In this document: piece by piece, positions 42,256 to 54,739 of the stretch
Layout: each line of letters begins with the position of its first letter
Numbering within the stretch: the stretch's first letter is position 1
Source: Scortum barcoo
Lineage: Eukaryota; Chordata; Actinopteri; Centrarchiformes; Terapontidae
Length of the DNA: 64,000 nt
Assembly: GCA_023238725.1 (NCBI GenBank)
Contig: CM041534.1
Coordinates: 8,418,072 to 8,482,071, forward strand
Reading direction: 5' to 3'
The notes under the pieces: generated by a model
The model's input: only the letters and a program-made list of their open reading frames with translations
Database searches by the model: none
What the model was told of the DNA's origin: nothing
Position numbers and translations under genes: made by a program

Positions 42256-45200
42256 GTAAGTCAGCACTCCTCTTGTTTCTCCAGGCCTCATTCATCAATC
42301 TCAGTTTTCTGATTTCTCACTGGCAGCCAGAAGATTTCTTTGTTGCTTTAAGCTTGTGGCAAACTGTGCAGGAAACAAGAAAAAAAAAGTGTAATGTATC
42401 ATACACCCCACCCTCGTTCTCTGTCTCCTTCCCTCTGCCTCATGTTTGATACACAGAATAAGACTTTGTGCTGAGTTAATGTTTAGCTCTCTCTAAATTC
42501 TTGCGTTATGAAATCCCGTTCTTTATCTACCTTTGCTCTCAGCACTCATCTCATGTGTTCACAGCAAAATGCAGGGCCTCACAGCCTCAGACATTCAGCG
42601 CCTGACAAATCTCTCATCAACATTAAGCCAGAGCCGTCTAATAATATGTCATTTTCTAGTTTAATATATGCTCTGAGTGGCAGGCTACCGGTCCAGGATG
42701 TGGCAGTTAAGCTCTGCATGTGTTTGTCACATATTTTGTCACATTTATGGGCCACGGTGAAGTTTTAAGAGTGCTTTGGGCTGTGAGATAAGTTCAGAAG
42801 ATTGTGACTTCAGCTGGCCTTTGGTCTGTTCTCACTATCTTCAGTGATAATGTAGAAAAACAGAGTGCTGAATTTACAGTGGGACGGTGCAGAATAAAGG
42901 GAAAGATGACCACGAGGACCGTATCATGTGAACTAGTTTATCTGTACGTATCCAATATGCTCACATCACAGAGGTTTCTGGACAACCTTTCAGCCACTGA
43001 CTGAGCTAAATCAATCACAGATCAAATTGAGGTGGTGCTAAATTGATTAAAGACGTAACTATTGACGCAATTACCGACAAGTTGTGAAACATCTTGTACC
43101 GGATGACTGCAAGTTACTATGATACAAAAGTTGAAGAATTTGGGCGGGGGAGTGGGGGGTGGATGACGAATATAACAGTAACAACTGGAGATACATCTGA
43201 GTAAGATGCTTAACCAAATGGCACATAGGAGCTGATTAGTGGGTGAACATAGAGGGGAGGAGCGCTGAGGTATTAAAGAGTGCATGAAGTTAAAGCAGAG
43301 GATTCACTGAAAAGCTCATGTGTCAGAGTTACTGAGGGCTAAAAGTGAGAAAGAAGTCGTAGTTTGTTTGTTTTTTTACTACTGTTTGAATATAAATGAT
43401 TCAGTAAACCAATTTTAGGGTGATTTACCACTGTTGCCAAGTTCTGCTTCAGCTTTTGACTTAGTAACAAATGCAACCTGAACCGTGAGATCATTTGTAA
43501 TAAACTACAACACATGTGAATATAAAAATATAGTTGTTGTGTAGAAAACAGCAGTCACACACACAGTCACATTACGGAAGCCAATAAGCTAATTTTGCAT
43601 GTAGGGACATGTTGAGCACAGAAGCTCTGAAGTAGACTGAGCAAAGGTCACAAAAGTAACAAGTTTGTGGCTGTGACTGTGATTACAAGATGTTCCCTGT
43701 AACTACTTTGCTGGCTGCTTTAAGTTGATTTCTGAAGTGCACAGGTCAACATAATCTTTCAAAGCACACACTCACCTGTGCACACAGTCAGCGTGAACTG
43801 CTATAATACTATGCTGCAGTCTACTTTACTGTGGCGCTCACAGTGCGGTCAGTCCTGCAAGAGGCAGATATGCTTGAAATGTGCAGTGTGGTGCGGCTGT
43901 AGCGTGACCTAATCTTGTGATATCCAATCAGTGACGAATGTATACGCCGAGATTAAAGTGCAGGTTAGATTAAGGGTAGACTCCCTGACTTCATCGTCCC
44001 TCGTCATTCACAGTGTGCAGAAATGAGTCCTGGTGTTTGCAGCTGCTGGGTGTTCTCTGGGCGTGCCGGGACACCACAGATGTGATTGAGAAAGAGGTTG
44101 TTCAAGTGTTCGGATGTTTAGATATTTACTTCACCCTTGTTGCTGGTTTTGAAATAACTCAGCGGACAGGAAGACGCTTCTCCTCCACATGCCCACATAA
44201 CCACTGCAACCCCCGACAGTCAGCAGAGACACAAGTGTGATCTATGGCAGCTAGGGCTCCAGTTTGGAGCCATTAGACACAAAGATGATTTGTCAAACTA
44301 TCAGCACATATTGTGCAAGACTGACAAGCCTCTGTTTTGCAAGGAATGTAATAGGTATGCCTTTCTGCCTTGAGGGACAGACTTGCTTTATGCTGTATAT
44401 TAAACCCAGTTTGTCTGCAAAAATAACATTCTTGCACATAATCCTTCATCATGTTATCTCCTCTTCTCTGTGTGCAGAGCATATAGTATCCTGCATTAGA
44501 GTGTACATACTTGGGCGGGAAGCAAAGAAAAGCAAGAGCAGGAGGATTTTCCTATCAGCTATAAACAATTCCATATGTTATCTGCTTTCTGTGAAATACA
44601 GAAATGTCACAGAGTTGTGTAACCATGTAAAAGCAATGACTGCAGCGTGACTTTCAACACGTACCGTCTCGTCTCATACTTTCATGATTTAACAGGCTTG
44701 ATGGCTTTTTTTTTTTCTCGTAAAGGCCGTTCCCATAGTGAGAAGCAGTGTGTTGTTTTGTTTAGAGTCCTGTATACACATAGCTACCTTTGTCAGGGAG
44801 GGAGGAAGGAAGTGACAGCTGAATGAGCAAACAGGATGCAGGGAGCGGGGCGGTTCTGCTGAAGCCGACAGGAAGCTCATACTGCATTAATAAGTGAGAT
44901 AGGCCAACTATAATTACTTACAGAGGACAGCAGGGTTGTAATTCTTGAGGACATTTGGCATTTACAACTTCAGTGTTACAAAATGTCTTTGTTAAGTAAT
45001 GTACTGATAATGGAGATGCAAAGCTTCAATCTGTTGTTGTTTAATAGACCAGTCAAAAAATAAAAAATGTGCAGATCGTATGATTATAATTATTAAAGGG
45101 GACGAAGGTATTCCATTAAAATGAAATATGCTCCACATGTATTCATCTTTGTGCAGCAGGTTAGATTAGCTTAGCATAAAGACTGGAAACAAGGGGAAAC

Positions 45201-45794
45201 ATTAGCCTCCTTCTGTTCACAGGTAACAAAAACACCAAACTTTGTTACCTTCGGCTAGCTGTTTCCCCCAGTTAACAGTCTTTATGCTAAAGTAAGATGA
45301 CCAGCTCCATATTTAACACACGTTTGGTATTACTCTGTTCATTTCTCCACTAGAAAGCAAGTAATTGTAGTTCCCAAAATGTCTAATAACGATTTTCAAC
45401 ACTTGCCCTCACCTTGACTTGCCCTAAACTATTTTTACTTTGACTAACCAAAGTTTGAACAATAAAACTGCCCCTTGGACAAGTGAGGACCAGCCACAAT
45501 TTGCTCACTTTGAAAAAAAAAATGTCCTCACTCTTACTTCTTACTACTCAAACTTCTTACAAAAGACAGAACACACAATAGAAACACATTCCCACACGCA
45601 TCAGGAAGAGAGTGACTGAAATCCTATTTGTTCTGACTGCAGGCCAGGACTGTGGGTGTGAGCCGGGCAGGGATTTGTATGGGAATGTTGTTACATCTGT
45701 TAAATATCCATATTGAAAAGGACACAACACGCTGCCAAGGAGTAAAGTTTGCCGAGCTACCTGCCTATCTAACGCTAACTTTCCCTCCCAACAG
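42256..45794 (+). other. tagln: First intron of tagln (inferred)
   Basis: No protein-like frame that I recognise. Contains the fold-back repeat at 45160-45297. Several open frames are chance. Confidence 0.4.
45160..45297. mobile_element. Fold-back teleost repeat
   Basis: Starts AGATTAGCTTAGCATAAAGACTGGAAACAAGG (read in parts: TTAGCATAAAGACTG, then GGGGAAAC) and ends with the inverse GTTTCCCCC, then CAGTCTTTATGCTAAAG. GGTAACAAA and TTTGTTACC also pair in the middle. The arms are about 30 nt each. The wording is a well-known fish repeat. No target duplication was identified. Confidence 0.7.
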
Positions 45795-45801
45795 GATCAG
45801 C

Positions 45802-46802
45802 ATGGCAAACAAAGGTCCCTCCTATGGTCTGAGCCGAGAGGTACAGAGCAAGATTGATAAGAAATATGACCCGGAACTGGAGGAAAGGTTGGTGGAGTGG
45901 ATCGTCACCCAGTGCGGAGTGAGCCGACCTCAGCCGGGCAAGATCGGATTCCAGAACTGGCTCAAGGATGGATGCGTGAGTGTTGGCTTAAGTGTAAATG
46001 CAGCATTGTAATTTGCACCGTGCTCAGTAGTTTTAGAGGGATCTGCTTTTTCTCTGCGTGCGTAGGTCCTGTCCGAGCTCATCAACAGCCTGTATGCATC
46101 CAACAAGCCAATCAAGACCATCAAGAGCTCCGGCATGGCATTTAAGCAGATGGAACAAATATCCTTATTCCTCAGAGCTGCGGAAAACTATGGAATCACC
46201 AAAACGGACATGTTTCAGACTGTGGACCTCTTTGAGAGTAAGACAACCAGCAGAACTTATGTGTATTGTTACAACAGAGTCCTGTTAGGTGTTTTATGAG
46301 TGAAGAAATGAGGCTGTATTCGGTGGTAGAGAGCACAGGTCGCTGTCTCTTCCCTGAGTTTCCTGTGTGCTCATGTGGAATTGTTGTATGTTTCCAGGCA
46401 AGGATCTGGCTGCTGTCCAGAGGACCCTGATGGCTCTGGGTAGTTTGGCTGTCACGAAGAGTGATGGGTGCTACAAAGGAGACCCCAACTGGTTCCATAA
46501 GTGAGTTTGAGTATCCCCCACCGCACCCAACCCCCATCTTTGTGTCTGATCTAGTCTCCTTGTGGAAAGTTGGTGAAAACAAAGGTTTTATTTCAGTGCT
46601 GAGGAGTGAGATTGTGGACAGACAGATACGTGTTTGTGTGTGTGTGTGCAGGAAAGCCCAAGAGAACAAGAGGGAATTCTCAGAGGAACAGCTGACCGAA
46701 GGGAAAAATGTCATTGGCCTGCAAATGGGCACAAATAAAGGAGCATCTCAAGCAGGAATGACAGGCTACGGACGGCCCAGGCAGATCATCAACAACCCCT
46801 AA
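45802..46802 (+). CDS. tagln: tagln: transgelin (SM22-alpha-like), calponin family
   Basis: Coding exons 45802-45975, 46066-46237, 46398-46500 and 46652-46802 join in frame to 199 residues (human TAGLN 201). A calponin-homology domain spans about 24-137 (LEERLVEW, FQNWLKDG, MAFKQMEQIS, MFQTVDLFE). One calponin-like repeat is at 171-190 (IGLQ..TNKGASQAGMTGYG). Transgelin binds and bundles actin and marks smooth muscle. VDLFE, GDPNWF and GYGRPRQII match TAGLN rather than TAGLN2/3 (VDLWE, GYGMPRQI). The start MANKGPSYG is the family start, 7 nt into the exon. The protein ends NNP, unlike mammals. Synteny with pafah1b2 supports the call, as both neighbour each other at human 11q23.3. Confidence 0.94.
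46635..46651 (+). promoter_or_regulatory. tagln: TG-repeat 3' splice site of the last tagln exon
   Basis: The acceptor of exon 46652 is preceded by a (TG)n run (TTTGTGTGTGTGTGTGCAG) in place of an ordinary pyrimidine tract. Confidence 0.85.
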
Positions 46803-47945
46803 ACCTGACCAGTGCTTACAGCCTCCTCCGAGACACTCCTTCTGCCCTCCGAAAGGCCAGCGAGGACAGAGAAACTCTGACTCTTACGATGGCCACGAGG
46901 AGGAATGTAACCTGACTGTTTTCAAGATGAAACTGGACCAAAACAGGGACCAACGAGAACATGTGCACATATACAACACACACATTTCATGTTGAGCACA
47001 CATACAGAAATAGATGCCTTTAACATTACAAGTTAAACAGAACATTTTACATAGTAAATTGTAAATACTATTTTTTCTTAAGGTGTCATTCCAGTTGTTT
47101 TGCATTTATAATCCACTACCTAAAAATGTAATGTGCTTTACATTACAGCAAACAGTAAGATTTTAGATTTCTTACCTCCCAGCTTTCAGTTCATTTCAGT
47201 TCACTATAAAAAATCAACCTGCAGAGGCTTGTAACTTGCATGAGAAATGTAATCCACCACATTCAACATTTGGTTTGTTTTATTCTTTATTATAACGCCT
47301 ACATTATTGCAGAATGCATTCAGGAACTCTTCCTGTTGGTGTATTTAAGGACACTCCCGATGTCTGGGATTCAAGAATTTTTAATGGATGAAACAACTAA
47401 ATCCATTATTTATTTTTCGGATTTTTTTTTTTTTGGTTTTGTGTTGCTCTTCTGGCAATGTTGAATCAACTCCTACACCTCAGGATGTCTTTGAATGCAC
47501 CAGCAAGGAAGGTTTTGAAAAGGTTTCCTGCAGTACAACACAGCTACAAGGCAACTTCAACAAAGATTCACAATAAAAAGCATATTTAATAAATTGTTAA
47601 ATGTGACAGATTGCCTATCCCAAGCAAGTTTCCAGTCTCATTTGCTGTGTACTGGAATTAACTGAGACAAGTGGTGGCCTGGACAGTTAGAAGTGTGCGG
47701 ACTGTTGTGGTTTCCAATAATGCTGTATACAAAATTTGAAGTTAATAGGTTACAATAAACAAATCCAATTAGAAGTCATTTTAGAAAGTGAATTGCCTGG
47801 TTTTAAACACATAAAATACAGTCATGTGTGTTAGATGCTCTCAGTTAACTCATTCCTATTCAAGATGTTGGACCGTCTTTCTAGAGTTTAATACATCATG
47901 TATAATGGCGATGATTTTGAAATAAAGTTCAGTTTACCTGTAAAG
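46803..47945 (+). other. tagln: tagln 3' UTR
   Basis: Follows the TAA at 46800-46802. Poly(A) signals AATAAA occur at 47572-47577 and 47920-47925, the latter followed by GT-rich TTGTGTGATG. Either could end the transcript, giving UTRs of about 0.8 or 1.1 kb. Confidence 0.5.
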
Positions 47946-50900
47946 ACGCCTCTTGTGTGATGAATAGATTAAGTGAGACAGTGGTTGGCTTTGTCCACAT
48001 CTACAGATAATACTATTGATCGCACACTGTGAAAAAAATCACTGTGCTGTGTGACGCTTCATAGGTAAATACATTAATAACAAATACATGAAATACATTA
48101 AGTAATGTACATAGCAACCCATAATAAACATGTGTCTGCAGGTAACTAAAGCAGAAACACCAAGCCTTGTTTGCTATAAACCTGAGTTGAACTCTACACA
48201 GAGATAAGCAGATCTAACAAAAAAAAAAAAAAGGCTATCTGCCCAAAGGTGGGAGGAGAGAGAAAATGATGGGAGGGAGTGATGATGGGTGGGGATAAAG
48301 TCTGGATTTTTCCTGGCTGGGCTTTGCCTGTTTGGTTGGAACGAAAGAAACGATTCAGAGGACTATCACTATCTCCTGCCAAGGTTTTGTTTACGCTGTG
48401 TTTTTGCTCGAGTACCGACTAAGCTGTTCAGCATGAACTGACTGAGGAAAAGGCCAGAGATGGAGAAGAAAAGCAGGAAGGAGAGGACAGAAAAGAGTAA
48501 AGTTGGGATTGGAGAGAGAGAGATTATAAAGAAACAACAGGAAGCAAGAGGAACAAGAGGCACTTCTTTAAATAAAAAAATGTCCAGATGGAGTTGAGCA
48601 GGAGATTAAGGTGGCTGGAGGTCAAAAGGAGAAGAGATCAAGGCACAACAGAGGACCTATGAAATCAGACAGCATTTCCAAAAATGGAGTGATCATTGCA
48701 GAGGAAGGGCAAACAAAAAGACTTCCTTTTCCTCTTCCTTCTTATACTTGGTTTCTTGACAGGAAACTGTATGTAAAGTTTTTAAACAGAGGGGTCAATG
48801 AGTTTATTTTGAATTCCTGAGAAACAAGTAGGAATTTAAAAAAAGTAGAAACAATACCAGTAAACAGGTGCAAGAGGAATATTCTTGTGTTTGCTTCTTT
48901 CATTTTTAGTTTAGTCACAATAAAAGAATTAGAAAACTACTCCTCTTACATGCTTGATCACGGGGCAATTACGCTTACATTAAAAGTTCACAAAGACTTT
49001 ATTGCAGCGCCTATTTCCTCTGATGGAGCGAGGCCATTTGCTGTTTATAATGACCTCAGTATTAAAACTTACTCCAGTGTTGATGCTGCTGCTGTACATT
49101 AGTCTCTGCAGGACAGCGGCCTTTATCTCAGCCGTACTTAAGATATTTATAATGGCCAAAAAGTGTTTATTATTTCAACACTAATATTTATTTCAACACT
49201 AGCAGAGTGGTGTGCTTTGGCATAAGTGAGCTCTCCGAGTCTCACGCTGCTCAACACATCTGCCCAAGTTTATCTCAAGGGTCCACTAACTCAACGTGCC
49301 AGCTTTGTGTCCCTGCAAGACATCTTTACACTGCAGCTCTGATTCCTTTTTTTCCTGTTTGTCACCAGGATCCACAGCCAACATCACCACCAAACTGCTT
49401 AGGTCAGGACACAAACATGTTTCATAAGATGTGCAAGGCAGGTCAGACTAAAACAGAGCAGATGTTCAAATAATTGTCTGTTTGAATAAATATTTGACAT
49501 TTTAATGATTTATGTTTGTAGCTTTAATATGTGTTTAATTCTTATTGAGCATTTTTTAGTCATTGGTAGATCATAATATCAAGAAAACCAATTTCAGAAA
49601 AGTATTACATTCACCTTTTATCTCTGCGGAGAACAAAATGTGGTGAGAGATGTGATTTGTTTGTCATGAACTGTGTCCGCTGATAACTGTTACTTCATTT
49701 ATTGACTGGCTGAGCTAACAACCCTTAGCATATATAATTACTCCCTGACTTTGTAATCTTATCAGCCATTGTCTTGCCGTAGTGAAGTGCGACAAGTTAA
49801 TGATGTATTTATGAATCAGTAAAGGGACTCGTGATTCAGCTGAAATGAAGGAGACTGAAAAACACATCTGTGCTCCCTTTTTCCTTCTTATCTCACCATC
49901 TCGATCATTTTGACATTTCCACAGCTAATTTTTAGCAGAGCAGTGGCGCCCGGCCTTTTTGACACAGGAGCTATTTTATTTTCATTACATCAGGGTTTTA
50001 ATGAAAGTGTGGAAACACACCACCGGCCTCACTGCAGTGGAATGCACTTTGTTGCCATACAGGGGCAAAAACTGGGGGGCCGATTACCCTTGAGGTTAAA
50101 GAAGTGCCCTTTTGTCTGGAGAGATGCCAGTTTAAATCCTTAGACTGTGAAAATGTGAATGGGGGAGCTGAAGTAACACTGTCCCCTGCCAATGTGCTGT
50201 TAAGCAAAGGCTGGGGGGGGGGTGCTTCGCTTCTTCAGCGGCTCCAGTAGACTGCTGACTCCATCAACACCCAAAGGTCATCTGAGGGTCTTTTAAAATG
50301 AAACATGCAACTCTGTAAGTTCTTAAAGTTTGTTTTCAGTAATGTCTCAAGAGGAAGCAAACAATGTTCCACACTTGAAAACAGCTACAGGAGAAGTACA
50401 TTTTTCTAACAGTGTATAAACCATAAGAGACACATGATGGGCCCCTGCTGTGTAAGGATGACCTAAAGTAGCCTCGTCCAGACCTCAAGACTCAAGTAAA
50501 TGAAATGGCCTGTCAGTCTGATTATCAGACTAGAACTAATGCTACAGTTAGTAAAGCCAGCAAGGTAGGACACTGAGTGACGTAGTGGAAAAAGCTGTCA
50601 TGCACTTCTGAGACCTGGTCTCAGTCCCTGACAGTGTTTTTTCTGGCTTGGCCTGCCACATAGCTGGTGAGACTGTCCTCCCAAGAAGAACGGTTGCATT
50701 TATGGACTTATGGACGTTACTATAGAGTCTATAACATAGACATACAGGAAGGAAGTAACTGTGGATGGACAGGTCAACAAGATATCGGACTTTAACATGG
50801 GAGACCGCTGTTTGTTTTCTGTCTCCAGCAGATAGTCAACATTGGTTTTTACTATGTGGTTAATACAGTAACCACAAAGCTCCCTTAACAAAGTATATAC

Positions 50901-53900
50901 TTTAACTCAGACCTAACCCTAACCAAGCAGTTTGTGTCTAAAAACCTGAACAAACCATAGCACTGCCATATCACACAGCTGATTTATTTTTCAGCAGTAA
51001 TTTGATTTAGAAGGCACAGAGAGATTGTGTTGAATTTGTTGCTTAATTTGTTAGATTTGTTGTGACTGGCAGTGTGAGTGAGCTGGACCAGTCGCAGCGT
51101 TTGTGACTACTGTTGGCTGCTTTGTCTGCGCTCTCATAAAGTCTCATTCGTCATCCTGAGTCAAAGTTGCTGCTTTGCTTTGCTCTGTTGTTTCCAAGAT
51201 TGGGGATGAATTTCAACTTTTAAACCAAAATGAAAGAGAGGTGCTCTGAAAATTGGATGTATAATTCTATGACAAATGGACATACTGTACTTCATCGGCT
51301 GGTGCAGGGTGTGTGAAACCATAAAAGCCTCTAGAACAGCTACTGATATTCTGGTGAGATTTTTCTGTCGAGCAACACATTTTGTTTAAAGATTTCAGCC
51401 CTTGCAGTATACAATTATATCCATACACAAAATGGACTTGAAAAAAGGTACTATAAAGTTCTTGTATAGGGTACAAATACAAGCTTTTTTATTCTACAAA
51501 GTACAATCTAAGAGCAAAAGAAACTTCTTCAGTGACTGAAACAGACATCCAGGATTTAAGCATCTTTGATTTACATCTTTTCCCAAGAGCAGACTAAATG
51601 CACTATTACAGATGTTGTTTGAGTGTCCCACATCCCAACATAAATCTCTCACTTCGACAATACTAATCATGAATCATCTTTCAATAGACGAGAGGAGAAG
51701 ACAATCCCATTTTAATTTTCTCTGTAGGCCTATATGGTTTGTATGGAATGTCAGGAAGAGGTGTCAGGCCTGAAGTAATGCGTGACACATAAAGTCACTA
51801 TGTTTGTACATAAATCTAAAAAAAATAACACGTTTGTAGCTGTTTATATCCTACTGAGAAAACAGCATGTGATTATGCTGATGTAGAACAGGCCAAAGGG
51901 CAGCTTTATTTTGGTCTACATTTAAACACCAGAGACTCAGGCATTAATTGACAGCAGACGCAGTGTTAGGCTGCTTTGGTTTGTATGCAGCGGCGTGATG
52001 TCAGTCCAAGGTCATTAAGTGATGCCACAAAAAGCTGCAGTCAAGAAATGATTGCCCTGGGTAAAAGACAGGGAAGTAAATAGGACAGCCTGACCCTGAC
52101 CAGAGACCTGCTGAATTAGCTTTAGAACCGAGATAATCAGTGCAAAAATCCATGGGTATGAATGAATGTCGATGACCTAGTCGGAGAGTAGAAAGACCCA
52201 CTGGAAATCTTCTGCATTGTTCGAGTGAGACAGAGATGGTGTAACACAAAGCCTTGCTGCAGGTAAAGCCATTGCAGCTCAAGTGACGAATTATGAACCA
52301 GATTGTATGTATCTTGCACATACACACGTTCAGTTGCCTTCCAATGTGGTTTCCTGGAGGTGTAATTTGCAGTGGAGATCTTCTATGCACGAGTGTGGTT
52401 TTCAAAATGATGACAAGCAACTGTGTTGATGAAAATAGAAGGCCAAGTCAGCCGGAGACTGCAGGTTTGGAGATTAAGCCTGGATGTCACATCAGATACA
52501 ATAAATATTGCCTCCAGGCTGAGGTCAACATGACGACTGAGGAGTAAAATATGTGTGTGTGTGAATGACTCATAGGCATGAATATGGTTGATCCGGAACC
52601 ACAGAGGAAGGTGCTGTGGTCTGACTGCACGTGTCGTTGGCTCTTTATGGGGCATTGAGTGAAAAGAGGGTGATAAAGGTAGGTCACAGGAGTATCAGGT
52701 ATAAATGGTGGGTAATCAGAGTCAGGAAGCAGGTGTTTCCCCTAGAAACTCGTGACAAGTTGAAAGCTCAGGACGTGCAGTTAAGTGTTCACTTCAATCC
52801 TCGAAGCTCACCTTGAGGAAACAGTGCCAATGCATACACACTCTGCTCTATTGCAATTTATCACCTAATCAAGCGATCATGACAGTCCTGCACCTTATCG
52901 TCTGACGTTAGCTGCTGCAGTGGAGCTGTGAAGTGCTTTGTGCAGAGGAGGAGGAGTTCCTCAGTGAAACTGAGATGGTGTCAAATCATGTGCCAGATAA
53001 TGCTCTTGCATTCCTAATGTAAAAATGCTTTCTGTCAGAGACAAGTGAAAAATTATATTTCAGACAGATGCGCATTTTTGAAACTGAAAAGTAAGCAAGG
53101 GTGCAACGATTCACAAAAGTCATGGCTCAGGTCAATATGTCACTGCTCATGCCTGAGAATGAGCCCAACATTTTCATTTTCTTTATTGTAATATTTGTCA
53201 TATATATATTCATCCCCAGCGCTTTACTACATTAGACTGCACTCAGAAGGGCCCCCACCTGGCTGATGCTGGTTACTACTCCAGGCCAAGTCACATTTCA
53301 AACACCTAATAAAAATCACAGTGTCTTGGTGACAGCAAACGCATATTTCTGAGATAAAATAACTTCTCCGCCTCAAAAGCGTAGAATGCATGCACGCATA
53401 AGTATAAAAACTAAAAATGGCCAACTTTCATTGGGGTTTTTGGGCTTTCTAAACTTCTGCTTTTATCATGAAAGCAGCTTCTATATTTCATTTCCTCTGA
53501 AAGGCCATAATCTGATTGTGAAGTCAAAACATGTGATCTGTTTTAACTTTTGACAAATAAATACAACATCACAAGGGCCACAGCACATGGCACAGGCACA
53601 AATATTCACTTATGTAGCTAATCATTTGTAAAATAATGCACCGAAGGCAAGTCACATTGCATTGAGAACAAAAGATTGAACCCCATGAGGGACATTTGAC
53701 TAATTAGAATAGACTGGAAATCCACTTATTTGAGGTAAATCAGATTTTTGAAATATATTATCACAAAGTACATTAAGTCAAATAACTAAATCAGCAGCAG
53801 ATTGTGTACAGCTACTAAGAGTAAGTCGCCAGTATCTTTCCAGTCTCCTTTATGCTTATTAACTTGTGTCATAGCTTAAGTAAGGTAAATGAGAAGGCAT

Positions 53901-54730
53901 TTAGCACACGGCCCTATTAGATACACTATAAACGACTGTCTGCACCAGATAAGATATAGATCTAACACTGAGATGGATGCTGTGACCGCTGCACCTTTTA
54001 TCACATTTGGCAGCTTATTACAAACCCTGACAGCAACGGGTTCATACATACAGTCCACTTTGACAGTGTATGTGTATCTAATCGGGATTTCATTTTTTTC
54101 CTCTTCCTATGGGCCCTTCAGATGTTGAGTGGCGCAGACTGCCAACACTGCCCAGCTTGTTAACACTGAACTAAAGCCAAATTCTAACGACACACACAAG
54201 GCCAGATGTAGACGTTATCAGGGCGTAGCTGACTCACGGGTGTCGCCTCTGTCCCTTTTAATGCCTTGTTGGGATTAGAAAGTTATCACTTGCCCTTTTT
54301 CAAACTTTGTGTTGATAGACAAAGCAGTCAAATATTTATCTATAGTCTACATGGCCAGCTTTAAGACTTTTAAAAACATTAAGACATTAAGGGGATATTT
54401 AGATTTGGGTCACTGGCAGGCTAAGCATATATGGTTTAGATGGAAATGTGGACAAAGTGTCTGGATGTACGTGTTTATTTTTTATCACCCAGGAAACAGG
54501 AAAGTGCCTCAACATTTTCTTTTTGCCACTTTAGGTAATGCAGATTTATGTGACATCCAGCATTTTTGACTCCACACAATGACTTCACGTTGGTTTAGTT
54601 CTGCGTTGAGCTCAACGTGTTAACGGCGCTTCAAACTTCACACTCGAGTCTGCAGCGAAGGGCCCTCCAGATGGACCAACTATTTTAGCTACCCTGGGGC
54701 AGTTTTGGGTCACGGTTAAAATAAATGAGA
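47946..54730. other. Gene-empty stretch between tagln and pafah1b2
   Basis: No frame resembles a known protein on either strand and no RNA gene is recognised. Human has SIDT2 between PAFAH1B2 and TAGLN. No SIDT2-like exon is visible here. Confidence 0.45.
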
Positions 54731-54739
54731 GCAACATCA

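Noticed and set aside
45652..46011. 119-residue frame beginning at 45652
   Set aside because: Contains the tagln first coding exon but starts in the intron and reads past the donor at 45976. The real start is 45802.
46196..46732. 178-residue minus-strand frame across tagln
   Set aside because: Antisense to tagln exons and introns, not protein-like.
50570..50640. Possible tRNA-derived repeat (GAGACCTGGTCTCAGTCCC)
   Set aside because: The B-box-like segment is poor and no A box, tail or duplicate copy was seen.
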